Assembly: GCA_920105625.2 (NCBI GenBank)
Contig: OV050030.1
Span: forward strand, 139,094,291-139,158,290
Reading direction: 5' to 3'
Length of the DNA stretch: 64,000 bases
Source of the DNA: Clusia tigrina
Lineage: Eukaryota; Arthropoda; Insecta; Diptera; Clusiidae
The notes beneath the pieces are model-generated. The model searched no databases. It saw only the letters and a list, made by a program, of their open reading frames with translations, and was not told the origin of the DNA. Below, in pieces: positions 1-15,459 of the stretch. Positions within the stretch are counted from its first letter, which is position 1. Each line of letters begins with the position of its first letter. The translations under genes were made by a program, and so were the position numbers.

Positions 1-890
1 CCAGAATGGTAAATCAATCGTGAATGATAAAATGAATCCTGAATGATAAATATTAATCAAGAATGATAAAATGAATCATGATTGAAAAAAAGCATCATGA
101 ATGATAATGTAAATCACGAAGTTTAAAATTGAATAATGAATGTTAAAATGAACCGTGGATGATAAAATTTAATAATGAATGTGAAAATGAACCGCGGATG
201 ATAAAAATGAATCATGAATGGTAAAATGAATCATGAACGTTAAATCAATAGTGAATGATAAAATGAATCATGTATGATATGAATCATGAATGGTTAAATG
301 AATCGAATGATGAAAACAATCATGCATGACATGAGTAATGTATGTAAAAAGAATCACGAATGATAAAACTGATTCCTGATTGGAAAAATTAATCATGAAT
401 GATAGATTGAATCATGAATGTAAAATGAATCATGAATCGTAAATGAATTGTGAATGATAAAAATGAATCCTGAATGATAAATATTAATCATGAATGATAA
501 AATAATTTATCAATGAAAAAAAGTATCATGAATGATAATGTGAATCACGAAATTTAATATTTAATAATAAATGTTAAAATGAATCGTGGATGATAAAAAT
601 GAATCATGAATGGTAAAATGAATCGTGAATGATAATTCCAATCATGACTCATAAAAAGACTCATAAATGATAAAATGAATGATAAAATTTAACCATGAAT
701 GATAGAATCATGAATGATAACATGAATCTTGAATCATAAGAATCATGAATGGTAAAATGTTTCATGAATAATAAAAATTAATCATGAATCATGAACGGAA
801 AGATGCATCGTGAGTGGCAAAATGTATCGTGAAAGGTAAAATGAATCATGAACATTAAATCGATCGTGAATGATAAAATGAATCATCAAT

Positions 891-2601
891 GAAAAAAAGT
901 ATCATGAATGATAATGTGAATCACGAAGTTTAAAATTTAATAATAAATGTTTAAATGAATCGTGGATGATAAAAATGAATCATGAATTGTAAAATCAATC
1001 GTGAATTAGAATATGAATCATGAATGATAAGAAGAATCATGAGAGATAAAAAGAAAATTGAATGATAAAATAAATCATGAATGATAAAATTAATCATTAA
1101 TGAAAAAATGAATCATTAATGATACAAATGAATCATGCATGGTAAAATGAATCATGAATAATAAAAATAATCATGAATAGCAAGATGAATCATGAAAGAT
1201 AGAATGAATCATGAATGATAAAATTAATAATGAATGTTAAAATGAATCATGGTTGATAAAACTGAATAATGAAAGATAAAATGAATCATGAATGATAAAA
1301 TAAATCATGAATGATTAAATTAATCATTAATGAAAAAATGAATCATTAAGGATAAAAATGAATCATGCATGGTAAAATGAATCATGAATAATAAAAATTA
1401 ATCATGAATGTTAAGATGAAGCATGAAAGATAGAATGAATCATGAATGATAAAATGAATAATGAATGTTAAAATGAATCATGGTTGATAAAACTGAATAA
1501 TGAAAGATAAAATGAATCATGAATGATAAAATGAATCATGAATGATAAAATGAATTATTAATGATAACAACTAACCATAAATGATAGACTCCATCATGAA
1601 TGATAAAATAAATCTTGAATGGTAAAATGATTGATGAATGATAAAAATGAACAATGAATGATAAACGGAATCATGAATAATCAAAATTAATCGTAAATGA
1701 TAAAAATGAATCATGAATGATAAAAATGAATAATGAATGATAAAAATTACTCATGAATGATAAAAGTGAATCGGGAATGATAATGTGAATTTTGAATGAT
1801 AATAAGAATCATGAATAGTAATATGATTCCTGAATAATAAAAATTAATCATGAATGGAAGAGCATGGCATAATGAAACGTGAATGGTAAAATGAATCATG
1901 AATGATAGAATAAATCATTAATTTATAAAATGAATCATGAATGGTAAAATGAATCATTAATGGTAACAATTAACCATAACTGATAGACTCACGCATGAAT
2001 GATAAAATAAATCTTGAATGGTAAAATGATTAATGAATTAAAAAATTAACAATGAATGATAAACGGAATCATGAATGATGAAAATTAACCATAAATGATA
2101 AAAATGAATCATGAATGATAAAAATTAATCATGAATGATAAAATGGAATCGTGAATGATAGTAAGAAATATGAATGGTAACATGGTTCATGAATAATAAA
2201 AATTTAGCACGAATATTAAAATGAATCATGAATGGATAGATGCATAATCAGTGGTGAAATGAATCGTGAAAGTTAAAATGAATCATGAACTTTAAATCAA
2301 TCGTGTATGATAAAATGAATCATATAAATAATGAATGGTAAAATGAATCGAATGGTAAAATCAATCGTGAATGATATGAATCATGATTGGTAAAATAAAA
2401 CACGAATGATAAAAATGAATCCTGAATGAAAAATATTAATCATGAATCATAAAAGTGAATCATGAATGTGAAAATTTAATCATGAATGATAATATGAATC
2501 ATGAATCTAAAATGAATCATGAATGGTAAATGAATTGTGAATGATAAAAATTAATCCTGAATGACAAATATTAATAATGAATGATAAAATAATTCATCAA
2601 T
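891..2601 (+). repeat. Hybrid R block of U1 (R2-type head inserted before R1)
   Basis: From the GAAGAATCATG mark at 1031, the first roughly 255 bp follow the R2 version (AAAATTGAATG, then AATAGCAAG). At about 1285 the text restarts with R1 features (ATGATTAAATT, ATTAAGGAT at 1345, GTTAAGATGAAGC). Compared with U2, the distance from the mark to ATTAAGG is 314 instead of 84 bp, a gain of 230. Near 2470 about 312 bp of the usual R1 tail, including the CATGGACGG segment, are missing. The inserted head matches the R2 form in U4-U6 (AATAATAAAAATAATCATG) rather than the R2 next door in U1. Confidence 0.75.
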
Positions 2602-4484
2602 GAAAAAAAGTATCATGAATGATAATGTTAATCACGAAGTTTAAAATTTAATAATAAATGTTTAAATGAATCGTGGATGATAAAAATGAATCATGAATGG
2701 TAAAATCAATCGTGAATTAGAATATGAATCATGAATGATAAGAAGAATCATGAGAGATAAAAAGAAAATTGAATGATAAAATAAATCATGAATGATAAAA
2801 TTAATCATTAATGAAAAAATGAATCATTAATGATACAAATGAATCATGCATGGTAAAATGAATCATGAATAATAAAAATTAATCGTGAATAGCAAGATGA
2901 ATCATGAAAGATAGAATGAATCATGAATGATAAAATTAATAATGAATGTTAAAATGAATCATGGTTGATAAAACTGAATAATGAAAGATAAAATGAATCA
3001 TGAATGATAAAATGAATCATGAATGATAAAATGAATCATTACTGATAGCAACTAACCATAAATGATAGACTCAATCATGAATGATAAAATAAATCTTGAA
3101 TGGTAAAATGATTGATGAATGATAAAAATGAACAATGAATGATAAACGGAATCATGAATGATCAAAATTAATCGTAAATGATAAAAATAAATCATGAATA
3201 ATAAAAATTAATCATGAATGATAATAGTGCATCGTGAATAATAATATGAATCGTGAATGACAATAAGAATCATGAATGGTAATATGATTCCTGAATAATA
3301 AAAATTAATCATGAATGGAAGCGCATGAGAGGCAAAGTGAAACGTGAATGGTAAAATGAATCATGAATGATAGAATAAATCATTAATTTATAAAATGAAT
3401 CATGAATAGTAAAATGAATCATGGTTGATTAAACTGAATAATGAAAGATAAATGAGTCAAGAATGATAAAATCAGTCATGAATGATAAAATGAATCAATA
3501 ATGATAACAATTAACCATAAATGATAGACTCAATCATGAATGATAAAATAAATCTTGAATGGTAAAATGATTAATGAATGAAAAAATTAACAATGAATGA
3601 TAAACGGAATCATGAATGATGAAATTTATCATAAATGATAAAAATGAATCATGAATGATAAAAATTAATCATGAATGATAAAATGGAATCGTGAATGGTA
3701 AGAAATATGAATGGGAATATGATTCATGAATAATAAAAATTAAGCTCGAATATTAAAATGAATCATGAATGGAATGCTGCATCATGAGTGGTAAAATGAA
3801 TCGTGAAAGTTAAAATGAATCATGAACTTTAAATCAATCGTGAATGATAAAATGAATCATGAATGATAATATGAATAATGAATGGTAAAATGAATCGAAT
3901 GGTAAAATCAATCGTGAATGATATGAATCATGATTGGTAAAATAAATCACGAATGATAAAAATGAATCCTGAATGAAAAATATTAATCATGAAGCATAAA
4001 AATGAATCATGAATGTGAAATTGAATCATGAATGTGAAATTGAATCATGAATAGTAAATGGAATCTTGAATGTTAAAACTAATCGTGAATGATAATATAA
4101 ATCGTGAATGATAATACAAATCATGGACGGTAAATTAAAATATGAATGTTAAATCGAATCATAAATGATAATATGAATCATGAATGGTAAAATCAATCAT
4201 GAACGTTAAATCAGTCGTGTATGATAAAATGAGTCATGAATGATAATATGAATAATGAATGGTAAAATGAATCGAATGGTAAAATGAATCGTGAATGATA
4301 TGAATCATGATTGGTAAAATAAATCACGAATGATAAAAATGAATCCTGTATGATAAATATTAATCATGAATGATAAAATGAATGGTCAATGGTAAAATGA
4401 ATCATGAATGATAAAAATGAATCTCGAATGGTAAAATTAATGAACGATAAAACTAATCATGAATGATAAAAAGAATAATGACTG

Positions 4485-4540
4485 GTAATATGAATCATGA
4501 CTGATAATATGAATCATGACTGATAATATGAATTATGAAT
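4485..4540 (+). repeat. Local run of 19-bp GACTGATAATAT monomers
   Basis: Three consecutive monomers of the form GAATCATGACTGATAATAT stand in register in block C, the first one here reading GACTGG. The same triplet recurs in the C block of the other HORs that have C (for example near 10550, 14150, 20065, 37250 and 57655). It is one of the few places where neighbouring monomers are more alike than monomers one HOR apart, so it looks like a local amplification older than the HOR. Confidence 0.75.
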
Positions 4541-5870
4541 ATTAAAATGATTCATGAATGTTAAATGGAATCATAAATGAATCATGAATGCCAAAATGAA
4601 TCATGATTTTTAAAGCTATCGTGAATGATAGGATGAATCATGAATGATAAAAAGAATCATGAATCAAAAAATGTATCATTAGTGATCAAATGAATCATGA
4701 ATGATAAAAATGAATGGTAAAATGAATCATGGATTATAAAAATGAATCATGAATGGTAAAGTGAGTCGCGAATGATAATATGAATCATGAATGATAAAAA
4801 GAATTATGAAAGAAGAAATGAATAATGAATGATAAAATGAATCATGAATGATAAAATTAATAATTAATGATAAAATGAATCCTTAATGATAAAAATTAAC
4901 CTTGAATGATAGAATCAATCATGAATGATAAAAGTGAATCATGAATGGAAAAATGAATCACGAATGATAATATGAATCGTGAATGATAATAAGAATCATA
5001 ATTGATTCATGAATAATAAAAACTAATCAGAATGGGTAAGATGTAGAATGAGTGGCATAATTAATCATGAATAAGAAAATGAAACATGAATGGTGAAATG
5101 AATCATGACTGACAAAATAAAAGTGAATTGTGAAAGGCAAAATGTATCATGAAAGTTAAATCAATCGTAAATGATAAAATGAATCATGAATGATAATATG
5201 AATTATGAATATTAAAATGATTCATGAATGTTAAATGGAATCATAAATGAATCATGAATGCCGAAATGAATCATGATTTTTAAAGCTATCGTGAATGATA
5301 GGATGAATCATGAATGATAAAAAGAATCATGAATCAAAAAATGTATCATTAGTGATCAAATGAATCATGAATGATAAAAATGAATGGTAAAATGAATCAT
5401 GGATTATAAAAATGAATCATGAATGGTAAAGTGAGTCGCGAATGATAATATGAATCATGAATGATAAAAAGAATCATGAAAGAAGAAATGAATAATGAAT
5501 GATAAAATGAATCATGAATGATAAAATTAATAATTAATGATAAAATGAATCCTTAATGATAAAAATTAACCTTGAATGATAGAATCAATCATGAATGATA
5601 AAGTGAATCATGAATGGAAAAATGAATCACGAATGATAATATGAATCGTGAATTATAATAAGAATCATAATTGATGCATGAATAATAAAAACTAATCAGA
5701 ATGGGTAAGATGTAGAATGAGTGGCATAATTAATCGTGAATAAGAAAATGAAACATGAATGGTGAAATGAATCATGACTGACAAAATAAAAGTGAATTGT
5801 GAAAGGCAAAATGTATCATGAAAGTTAAATCAATCGTAAAAGATAAAATGAATCATGAATGATAATATGA
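4531..5870 (+). repeat. 670-bp tandem duplication inside block C of U1
   Basis: AATTATGAATATTAAAATGA occurs at 4531 and again at 5201, exactly 670 bp later, and TCGCGA recurs at 4766 and 5436. The first copy runs into the second where GATAATATGA is followed by ATTATGAAT instead of ATCATGAGTGG. The copies differ at a few bases: GAATTATGAAAG versus GAATCATGAAAG, and GAATGATAATAAG versus GAATTATAATAAG. The same duplication with the same copy-specific variants is in U7. Confidence 0.92.
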
Positions 5871-5996
5871 ATCATGAGTGGTAAAATGAATAGAATGATA
5901 AAAACAATCGTGAATGATATAAATCATGAATGATAAAAATCGTGAAGGAAAAAATAAATCATGAATGATAGAATGAGTCATAAATGTAAACTGAAT

Positions 5997-8900
5997 CCAG
6001 AATGGTAAATCAATCGTGAATGATAAAATGAATCCTGAATGATAAATATTAATCAAGAATGATAAAATGAATCATGATTGAAAAAAAGCATCATGAATGA
6101 TAATGTAAATCACGAAGTTTAAAATTGAATAATGAATGTTAAAATGAACCGTGGATGATAAAATTTAATAATGAATGTGAAAATGAACCGCGGATGATAA
6201 AAATGAATCATGAATGGTAAAATGAATCATGAACGTTAAATCAATAGTGAATGATAAAATGAATCATGTATGATATGAATCATGAATGGTTAAATGAATC
6301 GAATGATGAAAACAATCATGCATGACATGAGTAATGTATGTAAAAAGAATCACGAATGATAAAACTGATTCCTGATTGGAAAAATTAATCATGAATGATA
6401 GATTGAATCATGAATGTAAAATGAATCATGAATCGTAAATAAATTGTGAATGATAAAAATGAATCCTGAATGATAAATATTAATCATGAATGATAAAATA
6501 ATTCATCAATGAAAAAAAGTATCATGAATGATAATGTGAATCACGAAATTTAATATTTAATAATAAATGTTAAAATGAATCGTGGATGATAAAAATGAAT
6601 CATGAATGGTAAAATGAATCGTGAATGATAATTGCTATCATGACTCATAAAAAGACTCATAAATGATAAAATTTAACCATGAATGATAGAATCATGAATG
6701 ATAACATGAATCTTGAATCATAAGAATCATGAATGGTAAAATGTTTCATGAATAATAAAAATTAATCATGAATCATGAATGGAAAGATGCATCGTGAGTG
6801 GCAAAATGTATCGTGAAAGGTAAAATGAATCATGAACATTAAATCGATCGTGAATGATAAAATGAATCATCAATGAAAAAAAGTATCATGAATGATAATG
6901 TGAATCACGAAGTTTAAAATTTAATAATAAATGTTTAAATGAATCGTGGATGATAAAAATGAATCATGAATGGTAAAATCAATCGTGAATTAGAATATGA
7001 ATCATGAATGATAAGAAGAATCATGAGAGATAAAAAGAATAATGAATGATAAAATAAATCATGAATGATTAAATTAATCATTAATGAAAAAATGAATCAT
7101 TAAGGATAAAAATGAATCATGCATGGTAAAATGAATCATGAATAATAAAAATTAATCATGAATGTTAAGATGAAGCATGAAAGATAGAATGAATCATGAA
7201 TGATAAAATGAATAATGAATGTTAAAATGAATCATGGTTGATAAAACTGAATAATGAAAGATAAAATGAATCATGAATGATAAAATGAATCATGAATGAT
7301 AAAATGAATCATTAATGATAACAACTAACCATAAATGATAGACTCCATCATGAATGATAAAATAAATCTTGAATGGTAAAATGATTGAGGAATGATAAAA
7401 ATGAACAATGAATGATAAACGGAATCATGAATAATCAAAATTAATCGTAAATGATAAAAATGAATCATGAATGATAAAAATGAATAATGAATGATAAAAA
7501 TTACTCATGAATGATAAAAGTGAATCGGGAATGATAATGTGAATTTTGAATGATAATAAGAATCATGAATAGTAATATGATTCCTGAATAATAAAAATTA
7601 ATCATGAATGGAAGAGCATGGCATAATGAAACGTGAATGGTAAAATGAATCATGAATGATAGAATAAATCATTAATTTATAAAATGAATCATGAATGGTA
7701 AAATGAATCATTAATGGTAACAATTAACCATAACTGATAGACTCACGCATGAATGATAAAATAAATCTTGAATGGTAAAATGATTAATGAATGAAAAAAT
7801 TAACAATGAATGATAAACGGAATCATGAATGATGAAAATTAACCATAAATGATAAAAATGAATCATGAATGATAAAAATTAATCATGAATGATAAAATGG
7901 AATCGTGAATGATAGTAAGAAATATGAATGGTAATATGATTCATGAATAATAAACATTTAGCACGAATATTAAAATGAATCATGAATGGATAGATGCATA
8001 ATGATTTTTAAAATGAATCGTGAAAGTTAAAATGAATCATGAACTTTAAATCAATCGTGTATGATAAAATGAATCATATAAATAATGAATGGTAAAATGA
8101 ATCGAATGGTAAAATCAATCGTGAATGATATGAATCATGATAGGTAAAATAAAACACGAATGATAAAAATGAATCCTGAATGAAAAATATTAATCATGAA
8201 TCATAAAAGTGAATCATGAATGTGTAAATGAATCATGATTGGTAAATGGAATCTTGAATGTTAAAACTAATCTTGAATGATAATATAAATCGTGAATGAT
8301 AATACAAAACATGGACGGTAAATTAAAATATGAATGTTAAATCGAATAATAAATGATAATATGAATCATGAATGGTAAAATGAATCATGAACGTTAAATC
8401 AATAGTGAATGAAAAAATGAATCATGAATGATATGAATCATGAATGGTTAAATGAATCGAATGATGAAAACAATCATGCATAACATGAGTCATGTAAGTA
8501 AAAATAATCACGAATGATAAAAATGATTCCTGATTGGAAAACTTAATCATGAATGATAATATGAATCATGAATCTAAAATGAATCATGAATGGTAAATGA
8601 ATTGTGAATGATAAAAATTAATCTTGAATGACAAATATTAATAATGAATGATAAAATAATTCATCAATGAAAAAAAGTATCATGAATGATAATGTTAATC
8701 ACGAAGTTTATAATTTAATAATAAATGTTTAAATGAATCGTGGATGATAAAAATGAATCATGAATGGTAAAATCAATCGTGAATTAGAATATGAATCATG
8801 AATGATAAGAAGAATCATGAGAGATAAAAAGAAAATTGAATGATAAAATAAATCATGAATGATAAAATTAATCATTAACGAAAAAATGAATTATTAATGG

Positions 8901-11395
8901 TACAAATGAATCATGCATGGTAAAATGAATCATGAATAATAAAAATTAATCGTGAATAGCAAGATGAATCATGAAAGATAGAATGAATCATGAATGATAA
9001 AATTAATAATGAATGTTAAAATGAATCATGGTTGATAAAACTGAATAATGAAAGATAAAATGAATCATGAATGATAAAATGAATCATGAATGATAAAATG
9101 AATCATTACTGATAGCAACTAACCATAAATGATAGACTCAATCATGAATGATCAAATAAATCTTGAATGGTAAAATGATTGATGAATGATAAAAATGAAC
9201 AATGAATGATAAACGGAATCATGAATGATCAAAATTAATCGTAAATGATAAAAATGAATCATGAATAATAAAAATTAATCATGAATGATAAGTGTGCATC
9301 GTGAATGATAATATGAATCGTGAATGACAATAGGAATCATGAATGGTAATATGATTCCTGAATAATAAAAATTAATCATGAATGGAAGCGCATGAGAGGC
9401 AAAGTGAAACGTGAATGGTAAAATGAATCATGAATGATAGAATAAATCATTAATTTATAAAATGAATCATGAATAGTAAAATGAATCATGGTTGATTAAA
9501 CTGAATAATGAAAGATAAATGAGTCAAGAATGATAAAATCAGTCATGAATGATAAAATGAATCAATAATGATAACAATTAACCATAAATGATAGACTCAA
9601 TCATGAATGATAAAATAAATCTTGAATGGTAAAATGATTAATGAATGAAAAAATTAACAATGAATGATAAACGGAATCATGAATGATGAAATTTATCATA
9701 AATGATAAAAATGAATCATGAATGATAAAAATTAATCATGAATGATAAAATGGAATCGTGAATTTTTAAGAAATATGAATGGGAATATGATTCATGAATA
9801 ATAAAAATTAAGCTCGAATATTAAAATGAATCATGAATGGAATGCTGCATCATGAGTGGTAAAATGAATCGTGAAAGTTAAAATGAATCATGAACTTTAA
9901 ATCAATCGTGAATGATAAAATGAATCATGAATGATAATATGAATAATGAATGGTAAAATGAATCGAATGGTAAAATCAATCGTGAATGATATGAATCATG
10001 ATTGGTAAAATAAATCACGAATGATAAAAATGAATCCTGAATGAAAAATATTAATCATGAAGCATAAAAATGAATCATGAATGTGAGATTGAATCATGAA
10101 TGTGAAATTGAATCATGAATAGTAAATGGAATCTTGAATGTTAAAACTAATCGTGAATGATAATATAAATCGTGAATGATAATACAAATCATGGACGGTA
10201 AATTAAAATATGAATGTTAAATCGAATCATAAATGATAATATGAATCATGAATGGTAAAATCAATCATGAACGTTAAATCAGTCGTGTATGATAAAATGA
10301 GTCATGAATGATAATATGAATAATGAATGGTAAAATGAATCGAATGGTAAAATGAATCGTGAATGATATGAATCATGATTGGTAAAATAAATCACGAATG
10401 ATAAAAATGAATCCTGTATGATAAATATTAATCATGAATGATAAAATGAATGGTCAATGGTAAAATGAATCATGAATGATAAAAATGAATCTCGAATGGT
10501 AAAATTAATGAACGATAAAACTAATCATGAATGATAAAAAGAATAATGACTGATAATATGAATCATGACTGATAATATGAATCATGACTGATAATATGAA
10601 TTATGAATATTAAAATGATTCATGAATGTTAAATGGAATCATAAATGAATCATGAATGCCAAAATGAATCATGATTTTTAAAGCTATCGTGAATGATAGG
10701 ATGAATCATGAATGATAAAAAGAATCATGAATCAAAAAATGTATCATTAGTGATCAAATGAATCATGAATGATAAAAATGAATGGTAAAATGAATCATGG
10801 ATTATAAAAATGAATCATGAATGGTAAAGTGAGTCGCGAATGATAATATGAATCATGAATGATAAAAAGAATCATGAAAGAAGAAATGAATAATGAATGA
10901 TAAAATGAATCATGAATGATAAAATTAATAATTAATGATAAAATGAATCTTTAATGATAAAAATTAACCTTGAATGATAGAATCAATCATGAATGATAAA
11001 AGTGAATCATGAATGGAAAAATGAATCACGAATGATAATATGAATCGTGAATTATAATAAGAATCATAATTGATTCATGAATAATAAAAACTAATCAGAA
11101 TGGGTAAGATGTAGAATGAGTGGCATAATTAATCGTGAATAAGAAAATGAAACATGAATGGTGAAATGAATCATGACTGACAAAATAAAAGTGAATTGTG
11201 AAAGGCAAAATGTATCATGAAAGTTAAATCAATCGTAAATGATAAAATGAATCATGAATGATAATATGAATCATGAGTGGTAAAATGAATAGAATGATAA
11301 AAACAATCGTGAATGATATAAATCATGAATGATAAAAATCGTGAAGGAAAAAATAAATCATGAATGATAGAATGAGTCATAAATGTAAACTGAAT
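5997..11395 (+). repeat. Higher-order repeat U2 (simplest complete A-R1-R2-C, 5,399 bp)
   Basis: Blocks are A 5997-6874, R1 6875-8668, R2 8669-10280 and C 10281-11395. CCGCGG is at 6188, CGATCG at 6845 and TCGCGA at 10834. It has all four blocks and no duplicated segment, so it is the best reference unit. A is 12 bp shorter than usual through a small deletion near 6670. Two T-rich patches are private to it: GATTTTTAAAATG near 8005 and GAATTTTTAAG near 9760, where relatives read GAGTGGTGAAATG and GAATGATAATAAG or GAATGGTAAG. Confidence 0.9.
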
Positions 11396-14300
11396 CCAGA
11401 ATGGTAAATCAATCGTGAATGATAAAAATGAATCCTGAATGATAAATATTAATCAAGAATGATAAAATGAATCATGATTGAAAAAAAGCATCATGAATGA
11501 TCATGTAAATCACGAAGTTTAAAATTGAATAATGAATGTTAAAATGAACCGTGGATGATAAAATTTAATAATGAATGTGAAAATGAACCGCGGATGATAA
11601 AAATGAATCATGAATGGTAAAATGAATCATGAACGTTAAATCAATAGTGAATGATAAAATGAATCATGTATGATTTGAATCATGAATGGTTAAATGAATC
11701 GAATGATGAAAACAATCATGCATGACATGAGTAATGTATGTAAAAAGAATCACGAATGATAAAACTGATTCCTGATTGGAAAAATTAATCATGAATGATA
11801 GATTGAATCATGAATGTAAAATGAATCATGAATCGTAAATGAATTGTGAATGATAAAAATAAATCCTGAATGATAAATATTAATCATGAATGATAAAATA
11901 ATTTATCAATGAAAAAAAGTATCATGAATGAATGTGAATCACGAAATTTAATATTTAATAATAAATGTTAAAATGAATCGTGGATGATAAAAATGAATCA
12001 TGAATGGTAAAATGAATCGTGAATGATAATTGCAATCATGACTCATAAAAAGACTCATAAATGATAAAATGAATGATAAAATTTAACCATGAATGATAGA
12101 ATCATGAATGATAACATGAATCTTGAATCATAAGACTCATGAATGGTAAAATGTTTCATGAATAATAAAAATTAATCATGAATCATGAATGGAAAGATGC
12201 ATCGTGAGTGGCAAAATGTATCGTGAAAGGTAAAATGAATTATGAACATTAAATCGATCGTGAATGATAAAATGAATCATCAATGAAAAAAAGTATCATG
12301 AATGATAATGTGAATCACGAAGTTTAAAATTTAATAATAAATGTTTAAATGAATCGTGGATGATAAAAATGAATCATGAATGGTAAAATCAATCGTGAAT
12401 TAGAATATGAATCATGAATGATAAGAAGAATCATGAGAGATAAAAAGAAAATTGAATGATAAAATTAATCATTAATGAAAAAATGAATCATTAATGATAC
12501 AAATGAATCATGCATGGTAAAATGAATCATGAATAATAAAAATTAATCGTGAATAGCAAGATGAATCATGAAAGATAGAAAGAATCATGAATGATAAAAT
12601 TAATAATGAATGTTAAAATGAATCATGGTTGATAAAACTGAATAATGAAAGATAAAATGAATCATGAATGATAAAATGAATCATGAATAATAAAATGAAT
12701 CAATACTGATAGCAACTAACCATAAATGATAGACTCAATCATGAATGATAAAATAAATCTTGAATGGTAAAATGATTGATGAATGATAAAAATGAACAAT
12801 GAATGATAAACGGAAGCATGAATGATCAAAATTAATCGTAAATGATAAAAATGAATCATGAATAATAAAAATTAATCATGAATGATAAGAGTGCATCGTG
12901 AATGATAATATGAATCGTGAATGACAATAAGAATCATGAATGGTAATATGATTCCTGAATAAGAAAAATTAATCATGAATGGAAGCGCATGAGAGGCAAA
13001 TTGAAACGTGAATGGTAAATTGAATCATGAATGATAGAATAAATCATTAATTTATAAAATGAAACATGAATAGTAAAATGAATCATGGTTGATTAAACTG
13101 AATAATGAAAGATAAATGAGTCAAGAATGATAAAATCAGTCATGAATGATAAAATGAATCAATAATGATAACAATTAACCATAAATGATAGACTCAATCA
13201 TGAATGATAAAATAAATCTTGAATGGTAAAATGATTAATGAATGAAAAAATTAACAATGAATGATAAACGGAATCATGAATGATGAAATTTATCATAAAT
13301 GATAAAAATGAATCATGAATGATAAAAATTAATCATGAATGATAAAATGGAATCGTGAATGATAATAAGAAATATGAATGGGAATATGATTTATGAATAA
13401 TAAAAATTAAGCTCGAATATTAAAATGAATCATGAATGGAAAGCTGCATCATGAGTGGTAAAATGAATCGTGAAAGTTAAAATGAATCATGAACTTTAAA
13501 TCAATCGTGAATGATAAAATGAATCATGAATGATAATATGAATAATGAATGATAAAATGAATCGAATGGGAAAATCAATCGTGAATGATATGAATCATGA
13601 TTGGTAAAATAAATCACGAATGATAAAAATGAATCCTGAATGAAAATATTTATACAGGAATCATAAAAATGAATCATGAATGTGAAATTGAATCATGAAT
13701 GTGAAATTGAATCATGAATGGTAAATGGAATCTTGAATGTTAAAACTAATCGTGAATGATAATATAAATCGTGAATGATAATACAAATCATGGACGGTAA
13801 ATTAAAATATGAATGTTAAATCGAATCATAAATGATAATATGAATCATGAATGGTAAAATCAATCATGAACGTTAAATCAGTCGTGTATGATAAAATGAG
13901 TCATGAATGATAATATGAATAATGAATGGTAAAATGAATCGAATGGTAAAATGAATCGTGAATGATATGAATCATGATTGGTAAAATAAATCACGAATGA
14001 TAAAAATGAATCCTGTATGATAAATATTAATCATGAATGATAAAATGAATGGTCAATGGTAAAATGAATCATGAATGATAAAAATGAATCTCGAATGGTA
14101 AAATTAATGAACGATAAAACTAATCATGAATGATAAAAAGAATAATGACTGATAATATGAATCATGACTGATAATATGAATCATGACTGATAATATGAAT
14201 TATGAATATTAAAATGATTCATGAATGTTAAATGGAATCATAAATGAATCATGAATGCCAAAATGAATCATGATTTTTAAAGCTATCGTGAATGATAGGA

Positions 14301-15225
14301 TGAATCATGAATGATAAAAAGAATCATGAATCAAAAAATATATCATTAGTGATCAAATGAATCATGAATGATAAAAATGAATGGTAAAATGAATCATGGA
14401 TTATAAAAATGAATCATGAATGGTAAAGTGAGTCGCGAATGATAATATGAATCATGAATGATAAAAAGAATCATGAAAGAAGAAATGAATAATGAATGAT
14501 AAAATGAATCATGAATGATAAAATTAATAATTAATGATAAAATGAATCCTTAATGATAAAAATTAACCTTGAATGATAGAATCAATCATGAATGATAAAA
14601 GTGAATCATGAATGGAAAAATGAATCACGAATGATAATATGAATCGTGAATGATAATAAGAATCATAATTGATTCATGAATAATAAAAACTAATCAGAAT
14701 GGGTAAGATGTAGAATGAGTGGCATAATTAATCGTGAATAAGAAAATGAAACATGAATGGTGAAATGAATCATGACTGACAAAATAAAAGTGAATTGTGA
14801 AAGGCAAAATGTATCATGAAAGTTAAATCAATCGTAAATGATAAAATGAATCATGAATGATAATATGAATCATGAGTGGTAAAATGAATAGAATGATAAA
14901 AACAATCGTGAATGATATAAATCATGAATGATAAAAATCGTGAAGGAAAAAATAAATCATGAATGATATGAATCATGAATGGTTAAATGAATCGAATGAT
15001 GAAAACAATCATGCATAACATGAGCCATGTAAGTAAAAATAATCACGAATGATAAAAATGATTCCTGATTGGAAAATTTAATCATGAATGATAATATGAA
15101 TCATGAGTGGTAAAATGAATAGAATGATAAAAACAATCGTGAATGATATAAATCATGAATGATAAAAATCCTGAAGGAAAAAATAAATCATGAATGATAG
15201 AATGAGTCATAAATGTAAACTGAAT
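11396..15225 (+). repeat. Higher-order repeat U3 (one R block lost, 3,830 bp)
   Basis: Blocks are A 11396-12284, a single R 12285-13880 and C 13880-15225. The R block is R2-type along its length (AAAATTGAATG after the 12425 mark, GCGCATGAGAGG near 12985, GTTGATTAAACTG near 13087). R1 is therefore absent and A joins R2 directly. CCGCGG is at 11588, one base later than usual because of an extra A near 11426. That same base breaks the minus-strand reading frame present at this place in other units. TCGCGA is at 14433. A 231-bp junction element lies near the end. Confidence 0.88.
14874..15104 (+). repeat. 231-bp junction element, copy in U3
   Basis: GAGTGGTAAAATGAATAG occurs at 14874 and again at 15105. 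The first 94 bp or so are the normal start of the A head. At about 14968 the text switches to the tail of R1 (TGAATGGTTAAATG, CATGCATAACATGAG, CCTGATTGG), then the A head begins again. It reads as a fusion of a C/A-head boundary with the R1-tail/A-head boundary seen in U8-U10. Copies follow in U4, U5 and U6; U1, U2, U7, U11 and U12 lack it. Confidence 0.88.
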
Positions 15226-15459
15226 CCAGAATGGTAATTCAATCGTGAATGATAAAATGAATCCTGAATGATAAATATTAATCAAGAATGATAAAATGAA
15301 TCATGATTGAAAAAAAGCATCATGAATGATAATGTAAATCACGAAGTTTAAAATTGAATAATGAATGTTAAAATGAACCGTGGATGATAAAATTTAATAA
15401 TGAATGTGAAAATGAACCGCGGATGATAAAAATGAATCATAAATGGTAAAATGAATCAT

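Larger units (their letters stand above)
1..5996 (+). repeat. Higher-order repeat U1 (A-R-R2-C, duplicated C)
   Basis: Position 1 is the CCAG phase mark, and position 5997 restarts the same sequence. Blocks are A 1-890, a hybrid R 891-2601, R2 2602-4220 and C 4221-5996. CCGCGG is at 192, CGATCG at 861, and TCGCGA at 4766 and 5436. The unit is longer than U2 because C carries a 670-bp tandem duplication. Its first R block has gained about 230 bp and lost about 312 bp. Block edges are approximate because A, R and C are themselves diverged relatives. Confidence 0.9.
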
